Positions 24,781 through 31,757 of a DNA stretch of 64,000 nucleotides are shown in pieces (the stretch's first letter is position 1; each line of letters starts with the position of its first letter). The translations under genes and the position numbers were made by a program. The stretch is taken from the NCBI RefSeq assembly GCF_003952425.1, contig NZ_CP034449.1, positions 7,304,001-7,368,000 of the forward strand, read 5' to 3'. The DNA comes from Mesorhizobium sp. M2A.F.Ca.ET.046.03.2.1. GTDB lineage: Bacteria > Pseudomonadota > Alphaproteobacteria > Rhizobiales > Rhizobiaceae. The notes under the pieces were generated by a model that saw only the letters and a list, made by a program, of their open reading frames with translations, ran no database searches and had not been told where the DNA came from.

Positions 24781-25389
24781 TCAAACCGCGGTCGGGCTGT
24801 TGGCCGAGATGGTGATGTCGAGGGTCACATGCCCCGCGCCGGATCCGAAGCGGCAGAAGGCTTCGTTGAGCGTGGCAAACACTGCGCCGGCGTCGCCGCG
24901 CAGCCTGGTGCAGAAGTTCTTGGAACGGTCGAACACGCCGGACTGTTTCAGGAAGTCGATGCAGCCATAGATCTCGTCCATGTGATCGCCCGTGCCCATC
25001 ACATAGAGCGAGAATTGCGCCGCCACCGCCTGGTCGGTCGAGGGCGTCGACCGCACGGCGCCGAGCGCCGCGCGTTTGCGCTCGTCGAGCGGGACCGCCG
25101 GGCCGCCGATCTCGTCGGAACGGCAGATCGGGTCGTCCGGCTCGCCGGGGCAGCCGCGCGAGACGGCGGCCGACAGCACGCAATGCTTGCCGCTTTTGGC
25201 CGCCGCCACGAAGAGGTCGCGCATCGCCGGGAACAGCACTTCGGGCGGCCCGACCAGCAGCGTCGAGATGTCGTCGGTCTCGATCCTCAGCCTGTCGCGG
25301 TAAGGATCGAGCGCGCCCAACGCGCCGAGGATGACGCCGACGAAATCGTCGGCCATGGGATAAAGGGAAATCTGTGCGCCGGAAAACAT
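24781..25389 (-). CDS. YkoF-like thiamine/HMP-binding protein
   Basis: 202 residues with two related ferredoxin-like halves: FSGAQISLYPMADDFVGVIL at the start and AAQFSLYVMGTGDHMDEIYG in the middle, the duplicated arrangement of YkoF, which binds thiamine or hydroxymethylpyrimidine. It directly follows the TPP riboswitch and is the first gene of the uptake operon. The ribosome site overlaps the 3' end of the riboswitch, which points to translational control. Confidence 0.88.
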   Translation of the reverse strand: MFSGAQISLYPMADDFVGVILGALGALDPYRDRLRIETDDISTLLVGPPEVLFPAMRDLFVAAAKSGKHCVLSAAVSRGCPGEPDDPICRSDEIGGPAVPLDERKRAALGAVRSTPSTDQAVAAQFSLYVMGTGDHMDEIYGCIDFLKQSGVFDRSKNFCTRLRGDAGAVFATLNEAFCRFGSGAGHVTLDITISANSPTAV

Positions 25390-25392
25390 GGC

Positions 25393-25490
25393 CCGCCTCG
25401 CTCCGCTGGTATTATCCAGATCAGCTTTAGGGTCCGGAGGCTTGCCGCCACCATCTCAGCCCCGACCGTACGGAGCACCCCTGTGGATGG
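25393..25490 (-). promoter_or_regulatory. TPP riboswitch (THI element)
   Basis: On the minus strand the conserved boxes appear in order: AGGGGTGC, GGGGCTGAGATG, then ACCCT and CTGATCTGGATAATACCAGC, ending GGAGCGAG next to the ATG at 25389. It should switch the ykoF-thiXZY-like operon off when thiamine pyrophosphate is abundant, by hiding the ribosome site. Confidence 0.95.
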
Positions 25491-25558
25491 GCGCGTTAAA
25501 GCACTGTTTGCCAGGTTGGGGAAGCGGTTTTTTGCGACGCCAATTGGGCCACGAGTTT

Positions 25559-25578
25559 CATCTCCCCTAGGGGAGATG
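25559..25578. repeat. 20-bp perfect palindrome
   Basis: CATCTCCCCTAGGGGAGATG is self-complementary along its full length. It looks like a collapsed core of the family 1 repeat, and could instead terminate or bind protein. Confidence 0.6.
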
Positions 25579-25585
25579 CCGGTGG

Positions 25586-25613
25586 TTATAAGATTTTCAC
25601 GAATTTCTTATAA
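25586..25613. promoter_or_regulatory. Palindromic operator A (TTATAAGA-N12-TCTTATAA)
   Basis: Perfect 8-bp arms with a 12-base spacer, in an AT-rich promoter region. An identical arrangement lies 58 bases on at 25644-25671. Confidence 0.65.
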
Positions 25614-25643
25614 CGAACTTGCAATCGACTTGGCGGCGCGCAA

Positions 25644-25671
25644 TTATAAGAAAATTTCAGGAATCTTATAA
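25644..25671. promoter_or_regulatory. Palindromic operator B (TTATAAGA-N12-TCTTATAA)
   Basis: Second copy with the same arms and spacer length, ending 17 bases before the ATG of the nucleotidyltransferase-fold gene. Two matched sites suggest cooperative binding of a dimeric regulator. Confidence 0.65.
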
Positions 25672-25688
25672 CGCACAATAGCAGCGCC

Positions 25689-26777
25689 ATGAAGACCATC
25701 GACCTCGCCTACCGCACCCTCTACGCCGAGTTGGTGCAGCGCAGCCTCGATGCTTCCTTCGAGACGGATTTCTCGACGGCGGGCAATTTCGTGCGCGTGC
25801 CGGTGAAGGGCCGCGACTACTGGTATTTCGAGGAAACCCGCCCCGAGAAAAAGAGGCGTTATGTCGGTCCGGCCGAGGATCCCGAGATCGCCAGTCGGGT
25901 TGCGGCCTTCAGGGAGATCAAGGGCGACCTCAAGAGCCGCCGCAAGCTGGTCTCCACGCTTGTCCGCGATGCCGGCCTGACCGCACCCGAGACCTTCACC
26001 GGCGATGTCGTCGAGGCGCTGGAAAAGGCGGGGCTCTTCCGGCTGCGCGCGGTGCTGGTGGGCACCGTCGCTTTCCAGACCTATGCCGGGCATCTCGGGG
26101 TGCGATTGCCGGGTGCCGCGCTGCAGACAGGCGATGCCGATTTCGCACAGTTCCATTCCGTTTCGGCCGAAGTGGAAGACAGCATGCCGCCGGTCATCGA
26201 CGTGCTGAAGGCAGTCGATCCGACGTTTCGCGAAATCCCGCACCGGACCGATGCCGGCCGCGCGACGCAGTACGAGAACGCCTCGCGCTACCGGATCGAG
26301 TTCCTCACCCCCAACCGCGGCAGCGACGAGCATGCCGACCGCGCCAGCCTGATGCCTTCGCTCGGCGGCGCCTCGGCGCAGCCGCTGCGCTTCCTCGATT
26401 TCCTGATCCGCGACCCGGTGAGGACGGTGCTGCTGCATCGCTCCGGCGTGCCGGTGCTTGTCCCCTCGCCCGAACGCTTCGCCGTTCACAAGCTGATCGT
26501 GGCGACCCGCCGCGAGCGAGGCGCGGCGGCGAAGCGGGAGAAGGACCTGCATCAGGCGGGCCTGCTGGTCGAGGCGCTGGATACGACGCGCCGACAGGAT
26601 GACCTTGCACTGGCTTTCGCGGAAGCGTGGGAGCGCGGCGACGCCTGGCGGGACGCATTGCGGAAGGGCTTGAGCCTGCTGAAGCCGGACAGGCATGAGA
26701 TGGTCCAGTCGATCTTGGGGCGAGCGCTTGGCGAAATCGGCGTGCAGCTCGAAGGCTTTCCGATGCGGATTGCCTGA
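25689..26777 (+). CDS. GSU2403-family nucleotidyltransferase-fold protein
   Basis: 362 residues of the NTP_transf_8 type. The fold is marked by LVGTVAFQTYAG (residues ~120-131, the G[ST] strand-turn motif) followed by GDADFAQF (acidic DxD pair near 148-150). The N-terminal part contains RDYWYFEETRPEKKRRYVGP, a conserved nucleic-acid-like RPxxKxxY stretch. C-terminal residues ~258-320 form a helical domain. The biochemical activity of the family is unknown, though the fold is shared with toxin-type nucleotidyltransferases. Two identical palindromes directly upstream suggest tight repression. Confidence 0.82.
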   Translation: MKTIDLAYRTLYAELVQRSLDASFETDFSTAGNFVRVPVKGRDYWYFEETRPEKKRRYVGPAEDPEIASRVAAFREIKGDLKSRRKLVSTLVRDAGLTAPETFTGDVVEALEKAGLFRLRAVLVGTVAFQTYAGHLGVRLPGAALQTGDADFAQFHSVSAEVEDSMPPVIDVLKAVDPTFREIPHRTDAGRATQYENASRYRIEFLTPNRGSDEHADRASLMPSLGGASAQPLRFLDFLIRDPVRTVLLHRSGVPVLVPSPERFAVHKLIVATRRERGAAAKREKDLHQAGLLVEALDTTRRQDDLALAFAEAWERGDAWRDALRKGLSLLKPDRHEMVQSILGRALGEIGVQLEGFPMRIA

Positions 26778-26801
26778 TCTCAACCTCAAGACGAAGCATA
26801 T

Positions 26802-26816
26802 CGTTCAAATTGTACG
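26802..26816. promoter_or_regulatory. Prophage-type operator, distal copy 1
   Basis: CGTTC-AAATT-GTACG has the same geometry as the prophage operators at 15908-15956, with one arm mismatch. It ends nine bases before the -35 TTGACC. Confidence 0.6.
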
Positions 26817-26824
26817 AACCGCGC

Positions 26825-26853
26825 TTGACCTGACTTCGTACATAAAGTACGAT
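26825..26853 (+). promoter_or_regulatory. Sigma-70 promoter overlapped by operator
   Basis: -35 TTGACC (26825-26830), 17 bases, -10 TACGAT (26848-26853). The -10 overlaps the perfect operator CGTAC-ATAAA-GTACG at 26837-26851, so a bound repressor would block initiation. Confidence 0.55.
26837..26851. promoter_or_regulatory. Prophage-type operator, distal copy 2
   Basis: CGTAC-ATAAA-GTACG is perfect. With flanks (TTCGTACATAAAGTACG) it differs by one base from the prophage site read on the minus strand (TTCGTACATAACGTACG). Confidence 0.65.
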
Positions 26854-26874
26854 GCTTTCTTTGAGGGAATCTGC

Positions 26875-27219
26875 TTGAACACCGCGAACCATGCCGCTTT
26901 TGCCGACCTCTCCCGCCCTTTGCTGTCACCGCTGCCGCTCACCGAGCGCGAGCGCCTCGCCGGCGCCTGGCGCATGGCCAGCCAGGACATCGCCGACGAT
27001 ATCCGCTTCATCCGGCAGTATCTGAAGGTGATCGCCGAGAAGGACGAACGGCTGTCGACCGGCGCGCTTGTGCACGGCCGCGCCTATGTGGAGGCCTGCG
27101 CCGCCTGGCTGCCGGAGACGATGGCGCGGTATCTGCGAAACCTCAGGCTGATCAGCGAGTGCGAAAGCGCGATGATCGCGGCGGGGGTGAGGTTCGCCAA
27201 GTCGAGCGATGCCTGGTGA
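26875..27219 (+). CDS. Small protein under prophage-type operator control
   Basis: 114 residues from TTG 26875, with GAGGGA seven bases upstream. It is helical and soluble: ERERLAGAWRMASQDIADDI, then KVIAEKDERLSTGALVHGRA and a C-terminal helix. No family is recognised. Two copies of the CGTAC-N5-GTACG operator cover its promoter, so the S24 repressor at 15980 may control it and switch it on with DNA damage. It may be a stranded phage gene. Confidence 0.6.
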   Translation: MNTANHAAFADLSRPLLSPLPLTERERLAGAWRMASQDIADDIRFIRQYLKVIAEKDERLSTGALVHGRAYVEACAAWLPETMARYLRNLRLISECESAMIAAGVRFAKSSDAW

Positions 27220-27419
27220 GGGCTTCCCTTTTCCCGTGCGGGGACCGAAGAAGCCCGCGCCGCAGACCCCTCAACCGGCCGGTTGCAACCCTCGGCTCAT
27301 CGCCCCGGCAAATGCATCGTTTCACACAATCGCCAATTGGTGGACGCGGGTGAGCGGCCGGGCGTTAATTCCTGTCGGGTGAAGGAGGAATAGACGCATA
27401 CCAGGGAGGAACACGTTTG

Positions 27420-27629
27420 ATGCAACTGCAAATCGACATCGGCGCACTGCCCGAGGACCAGCCCTACGAAGTCACTTCATTTGCCAGAAAGCACGGACTG
27501 ACGGTTCCTGTCGCGGATGCGGTGCTTTTCGCCAAGGGCCCGTCGCCCTCGCGGGCCGCCTGCGATACCGCGGCGCTTGCCCTTCTCTGCGCGGTCGCGC
27601 AATACGCCAGCAAGCAGGGAGGGCGCTAG
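27420..27629 (+). CDS. Small hypothetical protein (69 aa)
   Basis: GGGAGGA lies ten bases before ATG 27420 (seven before an alternative TTG 27417). The protein starts MQLQIDIGALPEDQPYEVTS and has a helical body (ACDTAALALLCAVAQYASKQ). It is acidic at the N-terminus and soluble. No family is recognised; the good ribosome site and coding bias support a real gene. Confidence 0.6.
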   Translation: MQLQIDIGALPEDQPYEVTSFARKHGLTVPVADAVLFAKGPSPSRAACDTAALALLCAVAQYASKQGGR

Positions 27630-27662
27630 CGATCGGCGGCGCCTTCCCTCTTCTTCCTCTTC

Positions 27663-28160
27663 CTACCAGCTGAACTGTAGCCCCGCATTGCCGCCGACCT
27701 GGCTGCCGGCGAAGGCGATGCCGAGCGTGCCGGTCAGGCGGCCGCCATGGAAGCCTTCGCTCAGCACGGCGGCGCCGGTGATGCCGAAGGCATTGGCGTC
27801 GCCGGCATTGCCCCAGTTGACGCGCAGGCCGAAATGCTCGCCCTGCGCGAGATCGGGCGCGGCGAGCGCGGCCGAGATCGAGGCGTTCTCGAAGGCGCGG
27901 GTGATGCGATTGTCGATGTCGTCGACATGGGCGGCCAATGCCGTCTTGCCGGTGACCGTCGTGGTGCCGCCCTCACCATCATCGACCGTTTGCTTCGTCT
28001 CGCCAGTCTGGGCGTTGATGCAGGTTTCGGTGCCCGGGCTGTAATAGTAATTGATGCCATAGGCTTGACAGTACCTGAGATAGTCGACCGCAGCCTCGGA
28101 TGGCGACGCAAGGAGCGTTGCCGCGCCGAGCATTGCCGGCGCAAGAAGATATCTGAACAT
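27663..28160 (-). CDS. Short outer-membrane protein with YadA-type anchor, paralogue 1
   Basis: 165 residues. A signal peptide (MFRYLLAPAMLGAATLLA) is followed by YCQAYGINYYYSPGTETCIN, a motif like the N-terminal Cys pair of alphaproteobacterial porins. A short coiled-coil region (KTALAAHVDDIDNRITRAFE) then leads to a C-terminal anchor: LRVNWGNAGDANAFGITGAA to the terminal GGNAGLQFSW with the aromatic end of outer-membrane strands. It resembles a minimal trimeric autotransporter. The paralogue lies 17 bases upstream in the same direction. Binding role unknown. Confidence 0.75.
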   Translation of the reverse strand: MFRYLLAPAMLGAATLLASPSEAAVDYLRYCQAYGINYYYSPGTETCINAQTGETKQTVDDGEGGTTTVTGKTALAAHVDDIDNRITRAFENASISAALAAPDLAQGEHFGLRVNWGNAGDANAFGITGAAVLSEGFHGGRLTGTLGIAFAGSQVGGNAGLQFSW

Positions 28161-28177
28161 GATGCCCCCGGCCGCTC

Positions 28178-28687
28178 TTACCAGGTCAACTGCAGGCCGG
28201 CATTGCCGCCGACCGTCTTGCCGGAGAAAGCAACGGCCGCGGCGCCGGCCAACCGACCGTTGCCGCCAGGCATGAACCCCTCGCCCAACACCGCCGCTCC
28301 GGTGATGCCCATGGCGTTGGACTGACCGGCATTGCCCCAATTGACGCGGACGCCGAAATGCTCGCCCTTGTTCAGATCCGGGCTGGCCAGCGACGACGCT
28401 ACCGAGGCACCCTCGAAGGCACGCTGGATGCGGTGATCTATGTCCTCGACCTTGCTTGCCAGCGCGGTCTTACCGACGACCGTGCCGCCGTCGGTTTCGC
28501 GACGCGTCTCACCCGTCTGGGTATTGATGCAGGTTTCGGTACCTGGGCTGTAATAGTAGTTGGTGCCGTACTGATCGCAGACGCGCACATATTCGACCGG
28601 ATGCGGTTCGTCAGCCAAGGCCGGCATGGCCCAGCCGCCTGTTCCGGCCAGAAACGCAAACGAAATTAGACGGTTGATGCCCCGCAT
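28178..28687 (-). CDS. Short outer-membrane protein with YadA-type anchor, paralogue 2
   Basis: 169 residues from ATG 28687 with GGGGA upstream. The layout is the same as in the next gene: signal peptide, VCDQYGTNYYYSPGTETCIN, a short coiled coil (KTALASKVEDIDHRIQRAFE), then a four-strand anchor with FGVRVNWGNAGQSNAMGITG and the C-terminal GGNAGLQLTW. A tandem duplication with clear divergence, so both copies are probably kept for use. Likely co-transcribed with the gene at 27663. Confidence 0.75.
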   Translation of the reverse strand: MRGINRLISFAFLAGTGGWAMPALADEPHPVEYVRVCDQYGTNYYYSPGTETCINTQTGETRRETDGGTVVGKTALASKVEDIDHRIQRAFEGASVASSLASPDLNKGEHFGVRVNWGNAGQSNAMGITGAAVLGEGFMPGGNGRLAGAAAVAFSGKTVGGNAGLQLTW

Positions 28688-29012
28688 ACCTAGTCCCCAA
28701 GTTGAAAGCCCGGCGGAAAAACGCATGGCAAAGCGCGGCGAGTCAAGCGGCCGGTCCGACCAAAGTCCGACTTTTATTGGGTATATTGAAGGGACACACT
28801 CAGTGTTGCCGGGATGACACAGAGATAGTTCGGGATAGTCAGTAAACCTCTCTCGTTGCCAAGTCTATACATTAACAATTTCTAATATAAATGATCGCTA
28901 TCTATTGCAAATCGGCGACGCTTCTCAGGATCGTCGAAGGGCCCGACATGGCCGCGCCCTCACCTTCCGGCGGATCGAAAGAGGCTTGGCGGCAAACGAC
29001 CGCCCAAACGGC
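28688..29012. other. AT-rich intergenic region
   Basis: It contains the probable promoter of the YadA-like pair (AT-rich 28770-28900). No gene or strong hairpin is seen. Confidence 0.4.
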
Positions 29013-29264
29013 TCAGGCCTTGGCTTTCGGTTTGGCAGCCTTTGCCTTGGCGGGGGCCTTGGCGGGCTTTTCCGCCTTGGCGGCTTTCGGCTTCTCGACC
29101 TTGGCGACAGCCGCCTTCTTCGGAGCTTTCTTCGGCTTGCCTGCCGCGTCGATCTCGGCGGTCGCCTGGTTCCAGTGCTCTTCGTGAGCACCTTCGGGCC
29201 GGCCGGCCTGCTCCCAGATCTCGTGCGCGCGTTGGCGAATGCGTTCGTGCCTGTCGTCCGTCAC
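29013..29264 (-). CDS. DUF2934 protein with Lys/Ala/Pro tail
   Basis: 83 residues. The N-terminal RIRQRAHEIWEQAGRPEGAH, then EEHWNQATAEI is the DUF2934 motif. Residues 43-83 are a tail of Lys, Ala and Pro (KAAKAEKPAKAPAKAKAAKP), like histone H1 tails, which may bind DNA or stay disordered. The GTG start has TTAGGAGG five bases upstream. Confidence 0.8.
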   Translation of the reverse strand: MTDDRHERIRQRAHEIWEQAGRPEGAHEEHWNQATAEIDAAGKPKKAPKKAAVAKVEKPKAAKAEKPAKAPAKAKAAKPKAKA

Positions 29265-29372
29265 TGTCGCCTCCTAAGGTTGGGACGGGTTCCCCGGCGC
29301 GAACACTAGCGGAATTTTGACGCGGCGTCTTCGGTATCACGCATATTCGACCGACTTAGGCGGCAAATTCGC

Positions 29373-29582
29373 TCAGTGGCCGTCGGTGACGACCGCGATG
29401 CCGAGATGCGCTGCCTTCTTTGTGATCAATCCGGCCAAATCCGCGTCAGAGCGGTCGGTCCCGGTGCGCTTCCGCAGCAGCGAAATTGCCTCCTGCATGG
29501 ACAGTAGGCCCGTCCTGTGCTCGGCTAGCAGCTTGTCGACCATGGCGGCGATACTGGGTGATTCGACGTGTGGATGATGCAT
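29373..29582 (-). CDS. Small hypothetical protein (69 aa)
   Basis: From ATG 29582 with GGAAGGAG upstream. It is helical (PSIAAMVDKLLAEHRTGLLS, then MQEAISLLRKRTGT) with a His-containing N-terminus (MHHPHVES). No family is recognised. It lies in a run of small stress-type genes. Confidence 0.6.
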   Translation of the reverse strand: MHHPHVESPSIAAMVDKLLAEHRTGLLSMQEAISLLRKRTGTDRSDADLAGLITKKAAHLGIAVVTDGH

Positions 29583-29651
29583 GGCAACGACTCCTTCCGC
29601 TTCGTTGCCTCCCAAACCGGCGGCTATTTTAGGCGCTTTCCCTTGATGCGA

Positions 29652-29698
29652 GAAGAGCCCGATCCTCCCGATGCTTCGGCGGGAGGATCGGGCTCTTC
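29652..29698. terminator. Long perfect hairpin, 19-bp arms
   Basis: The arms 29652-29670 and 29680-29698 are exactly complementary with a nine-base loop. It lies 12 bases past the stop of the DUF1236 gene. No T-run follows on either side, so termination or transcript 3'-end protection is inferred. Confidence 0.6.
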
Positions 29699-29710
29699 AG
29701 GGGCCGTATG

Positions 29711-30010
29711 TTACTGGATCACCTGGACAACGCGGCGCGTGCCGGGATCGATCAACACCGTGTGGTCGTTGACCACGGCATAGCGATATTGCACGTCCGG
29801 CACCTCCTGCAGCTCAACCGTATCAGGCACGGTCGAGCCGACGCCGAGCTCGAGGCCGAGCACGTTGACAGAGGCGATCGGATGCTTGTGGACATATTCC
29901 TTGACCACGGTCTGCTGCTCGGGGGTGACGATCACCTCGTCCGCGGCCGCGATGCCGATGCCGGCCATCAGAGCCAGGCCGGCGACAGCTGGAATGAGGG
30001 TGGTTTTCAT
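29711..30010 (-). CDS. DUF1236 protein, paralogue 1
   Basis: 99 residues. The signal peptide MKTTLIPAVAGLALMAGIGI is followed by one DUF1236 domain: TPEQQTVVKEYVHKHPIASV, then VGSTVPDTVELQEVP and a final HTVLIDPGTRRVVQVIQ. The domain is a periplasmic or surface module common in rhizobia, with unknown function. It is controlled by an EcfG-type promoter at 30155-30179 that is divergent from that of the DUF982 gene. Confidence 0.88.
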   Translation of the reverse strand: MKTTLIPAVAGLALMAGIGIAAADEVIVTPEQQTVVKEYVHKHPIASVNVLGLELGVGSTVPDTVELQEVPDVQYRYAVVNDHTVLIDPGTRRVVQVIQ

Positions 30011-30030
30011 GTTTCTCTCCTGTTGGATTT

Positions 30031-30087
30031 ACGACGATCCCTTCGGATCGCGTATTGGTTCACGACGATCCTCCGGATCGCGTATTG
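30031..30087. repeat. Two direct 26-bp repeats
   Basis: ACGACGATCCCTTCGGATCG followed by CGTATTG occurs at 30031-30057 and again, one base shorter, at 30062-30087, in the leader of the DUF1236 gene. Each copy holds a small GATCC/GGATC dyad. Confidence 0.75.
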
Positions 30088-30154
30088 CGAGCTCCGCCCT
30101 GCCACCGCCCGGGGCGGAAACATCGGCAAGTCGAATAGTTGAGCTCCCGGGGCA

Positions 30155-30179
30155 AACGCCCCCGGCGAGGTGTTGTTCC
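30155..30179 (-). promoter_or_regulatory. EcfG/RpoE2-type promoter (GGAAC-N16-CGTT)
   Basis: On the minus strand GGAAC (30179-30175) and CGTT (30158-30155) drive the DUF1236 gene at 29711-30010, leaving a leader of about 140 bases. Confidence 0.7.
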
Positions 30180-30205
30180 GTCAGCGACGACTAATTTGAG
30201 GTGGC

Positions 30206-30230
30206 GGAACCTTCGCATCGGCTCTGCATT
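30206..30230 (+). promoter_or_regulatory. EcfG/RpoE2-type promoter, variant (GGAAC-N18-TT)
   Basis: GGAAC 30206-30210 and CATT at 30227-30230. It fits the looser S. meliloti RpoE2 form and lies before the DUF982 gene, divergent from the site at 30155. Confidence 0.45.
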
Positions 30231-30281
30231 GGAAGGCATTGAAACTCCCCAAGACTTTGAAATCCAAAGGGCGCCGCAGTC

Positions 30282-30629
30282 ATGCAAGAAGGTTACATCA
30301 GAAGCGACATCCAACTTCGCGCCCCCATCGCGATCGCCGTCGGCGCCGGCTTCAAGCGCGAGATCGCCTCGCTCACCGGGATGCAGAATTTTCTCAAGGA
30401 ATGGCCGGCGGCTTCGCGGGGCGAAAGCCACGCAAGGGCGCTGCGCGCCTGCGAGGCGGCGCGGGCCGGCGAGATCGATCTCGACAAGGCGCGCCAGGCG
30501 TTCCTGATCTTCGCGAGGAAGGCGGGGATCGAGTGGACCGGGGCCGATCCGGTCGCGGTGCTGCGCGAGGCCAAGATCAGGCGCAACCGGGCACGCGAGA
30601 GCCGGGCGCTGCAGCGGCCGGCGCACTGA
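30282..30629 (+). CDS. DUF982 protein
   Basis: 115 residues. Residues 10-85 carry the DUF982 pattern: VGAGFKREIASLTGMQNFLK, then EWPAASRGESHARALRACEA and KARQAFLIFARKAGIEW. The C-terminus is an Arg-rich tail (IRRNRARESRALQR). It is a cytoplasmic helical protein found in Rhizobiales, of unknown function. The probable EcfG-type promoter suggests stress induction. Confidence 0.82.
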   Translation: MQEGYIRSDIQLRAPIAIAVGAGFKREIASLTGMQNFLKEWPAASRGESHARALRACEAARAGEIDLDKARQAFLIFARKAGIEWTGADPVAVLREAKIRRNRARESRALQRPAH

Positions 30630-30796
30630 CAGAGCCGGTGCGCATTGGGGCCGCTGCGCGTTGGGCTTGCCCTGCAGGTTTCAGGAGCTGGCCGACGAGA
30701 TCCAAGTGGAGCCGTCTTGCGTCCGTTTGCCCTGCGGACCGCCGCCGGGGCTGACGGTCGACTGGATCGATGGGGCTCTTCGGCTGGTGGCCGCTG

Positions 30797-31018
30797 TCAG
30801 GTCGCCGTCGACTCGCCCAGCGCCTCGGTGACGAAGGACGCGGCGATCAGGTCGTCCGCTTCGATGCGTAGGGAGCCCTCGCCGCCCCCCATGATGGCCG
30901 CGACCTTCTGGAAGGTCTTCATCTCGTGCTCGGTGATCCGGGCGTCCCGCATCCTGGCTTTGAGATCGGCGACGCGCATCCCGAGCGAACGGGATGTTCC
31001 GATTTCTCGTTTCGACAT
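30797..31018 (-). CDS. Small hypothetical protein (73 aa)
   Basis: The ATG at 31018 has GAGGAG about eleven bases upstream. It starts MSKREIGTSRSLGMRVADLK and contains a helical RMRDARITEHEMKTFQKVAA followed by a Gly-rich loop. No family is recognised. A possible EcfG-type promoter variant is at 31125-31149. Confidence 0.6.
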   Translation of the reverse strand: MSKREIGTSRSLGMRVADLKARMRDARITEHEMKTFQKVAAIMGGGEGSLRIEADDLIAASFVTEALGESTAT

Positions 31019-31124
31019 GTTCGTAAAACTCCTCCTCGGCCCGCCCGTATCTGTTCGCCGCCGCCCGAATTTATGCTGCCATGCATTTGTGTTGCTGATG
31101 AGACAGCTGAGATCCAGAGCCGCT

Positions 31125-31149
31125 AACTCAAACGCGAGGGGAAGGTTCC
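31125..31149 (-). promoter_or_regulatory. EcfG/RpoE2-type promoter, variant (GGAAC-N18-TT)
   Basis: Minus strand: GGAAC (31149-31145) and AGTT (31128-31125), before the small gene at 30797-31018. Confidence 0.4.
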
Positions 31150-31228
31150 GTTAGCACATGGTAACAAAATAATACTCGGTTGGCGGCCCGCCGCCCAAGC
31201 CGGCGGCGGGTCATTCAACTTCGGTACG

Positions 31229-31534
31229 CTAGCGGTTATCGAGCACCTGGACGATCTTGCGCGTGCCGGGATCGACGATCACCGTCCGATTGTCGACGAC
31301 CACGTAACGGTATTGGACGTTCGGCACTTCGTGCAGCTCGACCGTATCGGGAACCGTGCTGCCGATGTTCAACTCGACGCCCGGAACCTTCACCGAAGCC
31401 AGCGGCTGCTTGTGCACATATTCGCGGATGACTGTTTCCTGTTCGGGCTGGATGATGACGTCCTGAGCGGCGGCGGCGCCGATACCGGTCAGAAGAAGCA
31501 GGCCCGCGGCAGCGGTTGTGAGGTGCATTTTCAT
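31229..31534 (-). CDS. DUF1236 protein, paralogue 2
   Basis: 101 residues from ATG 31534 (the upstream AAGGAGAAG is a good ribosome site). Signal peptide MKMHLTTAAAGLLLLTGIGA; DUF1236 domain with QPEQETVIREYVHKQPLASV, IGSTVPDTVELHEVPNVQYR and IVDPGTRKIVQVL. It is highly similar to the gene at 29711. Divergent from the long DUF1236 gene at 31758, with back-to-back EcfG-type promoters between them. Confidence 0.88.
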   Translation of the reverse strand: MKMHLTTAAAGLLLLTGIGAAAAQDVIIQPEQETVIREYVHKQPLASVKVPGVELNIGSTVPDTVELHEVPNVQYRYVVVDNRTVIVDPGTRKIVQVLDNR

Positions 31535-31608
31535 GATCTTCTCCTTGGCATGGATCGATTGCCTCTCACGCTGCGCCTGCGATCTCACAGCCGATAGGCA
31601 CTGTGCGT

Positions 31609-31633
31609 AACGCCATCTGGCAAGCCTTGTTCC
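31609..31633 (-). promoter_or_regulatory. EcfG/RpoE2-type promoter (GGAAC-N16-CGTT)
   Basis: Minus strand: GGAAC (31633-31629), CGTT (31612-31609). Drives the DUF1236 gene at 31229. Confidence 0.7.
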
Positions 31634-31691
31634 GGCAAAAAAACGCCGCCGGCGTTCTCCGCGAAACGTCACGGCGCGGCGCGGCTGTTTC

Positions 31692-31716
31692 GGAACAATG
31701 CATTTCGGCCCGGGTT
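31692..31716 (+). promoter_or_regulatory. EcfG/RpoE2-type promoter, variant (GGAAC-N16-GGTT)
   Basis: GGAAC 31692-31696, GGTT 31713-31716, before the long DUF1236 gene at 31758. Divergent from the site at 31609. Confidence 0.55.
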
Positions 31717-31757
31717 ACCCAATCCGAAGGGACCGACTATTTCCGAGGAGAAATCCC

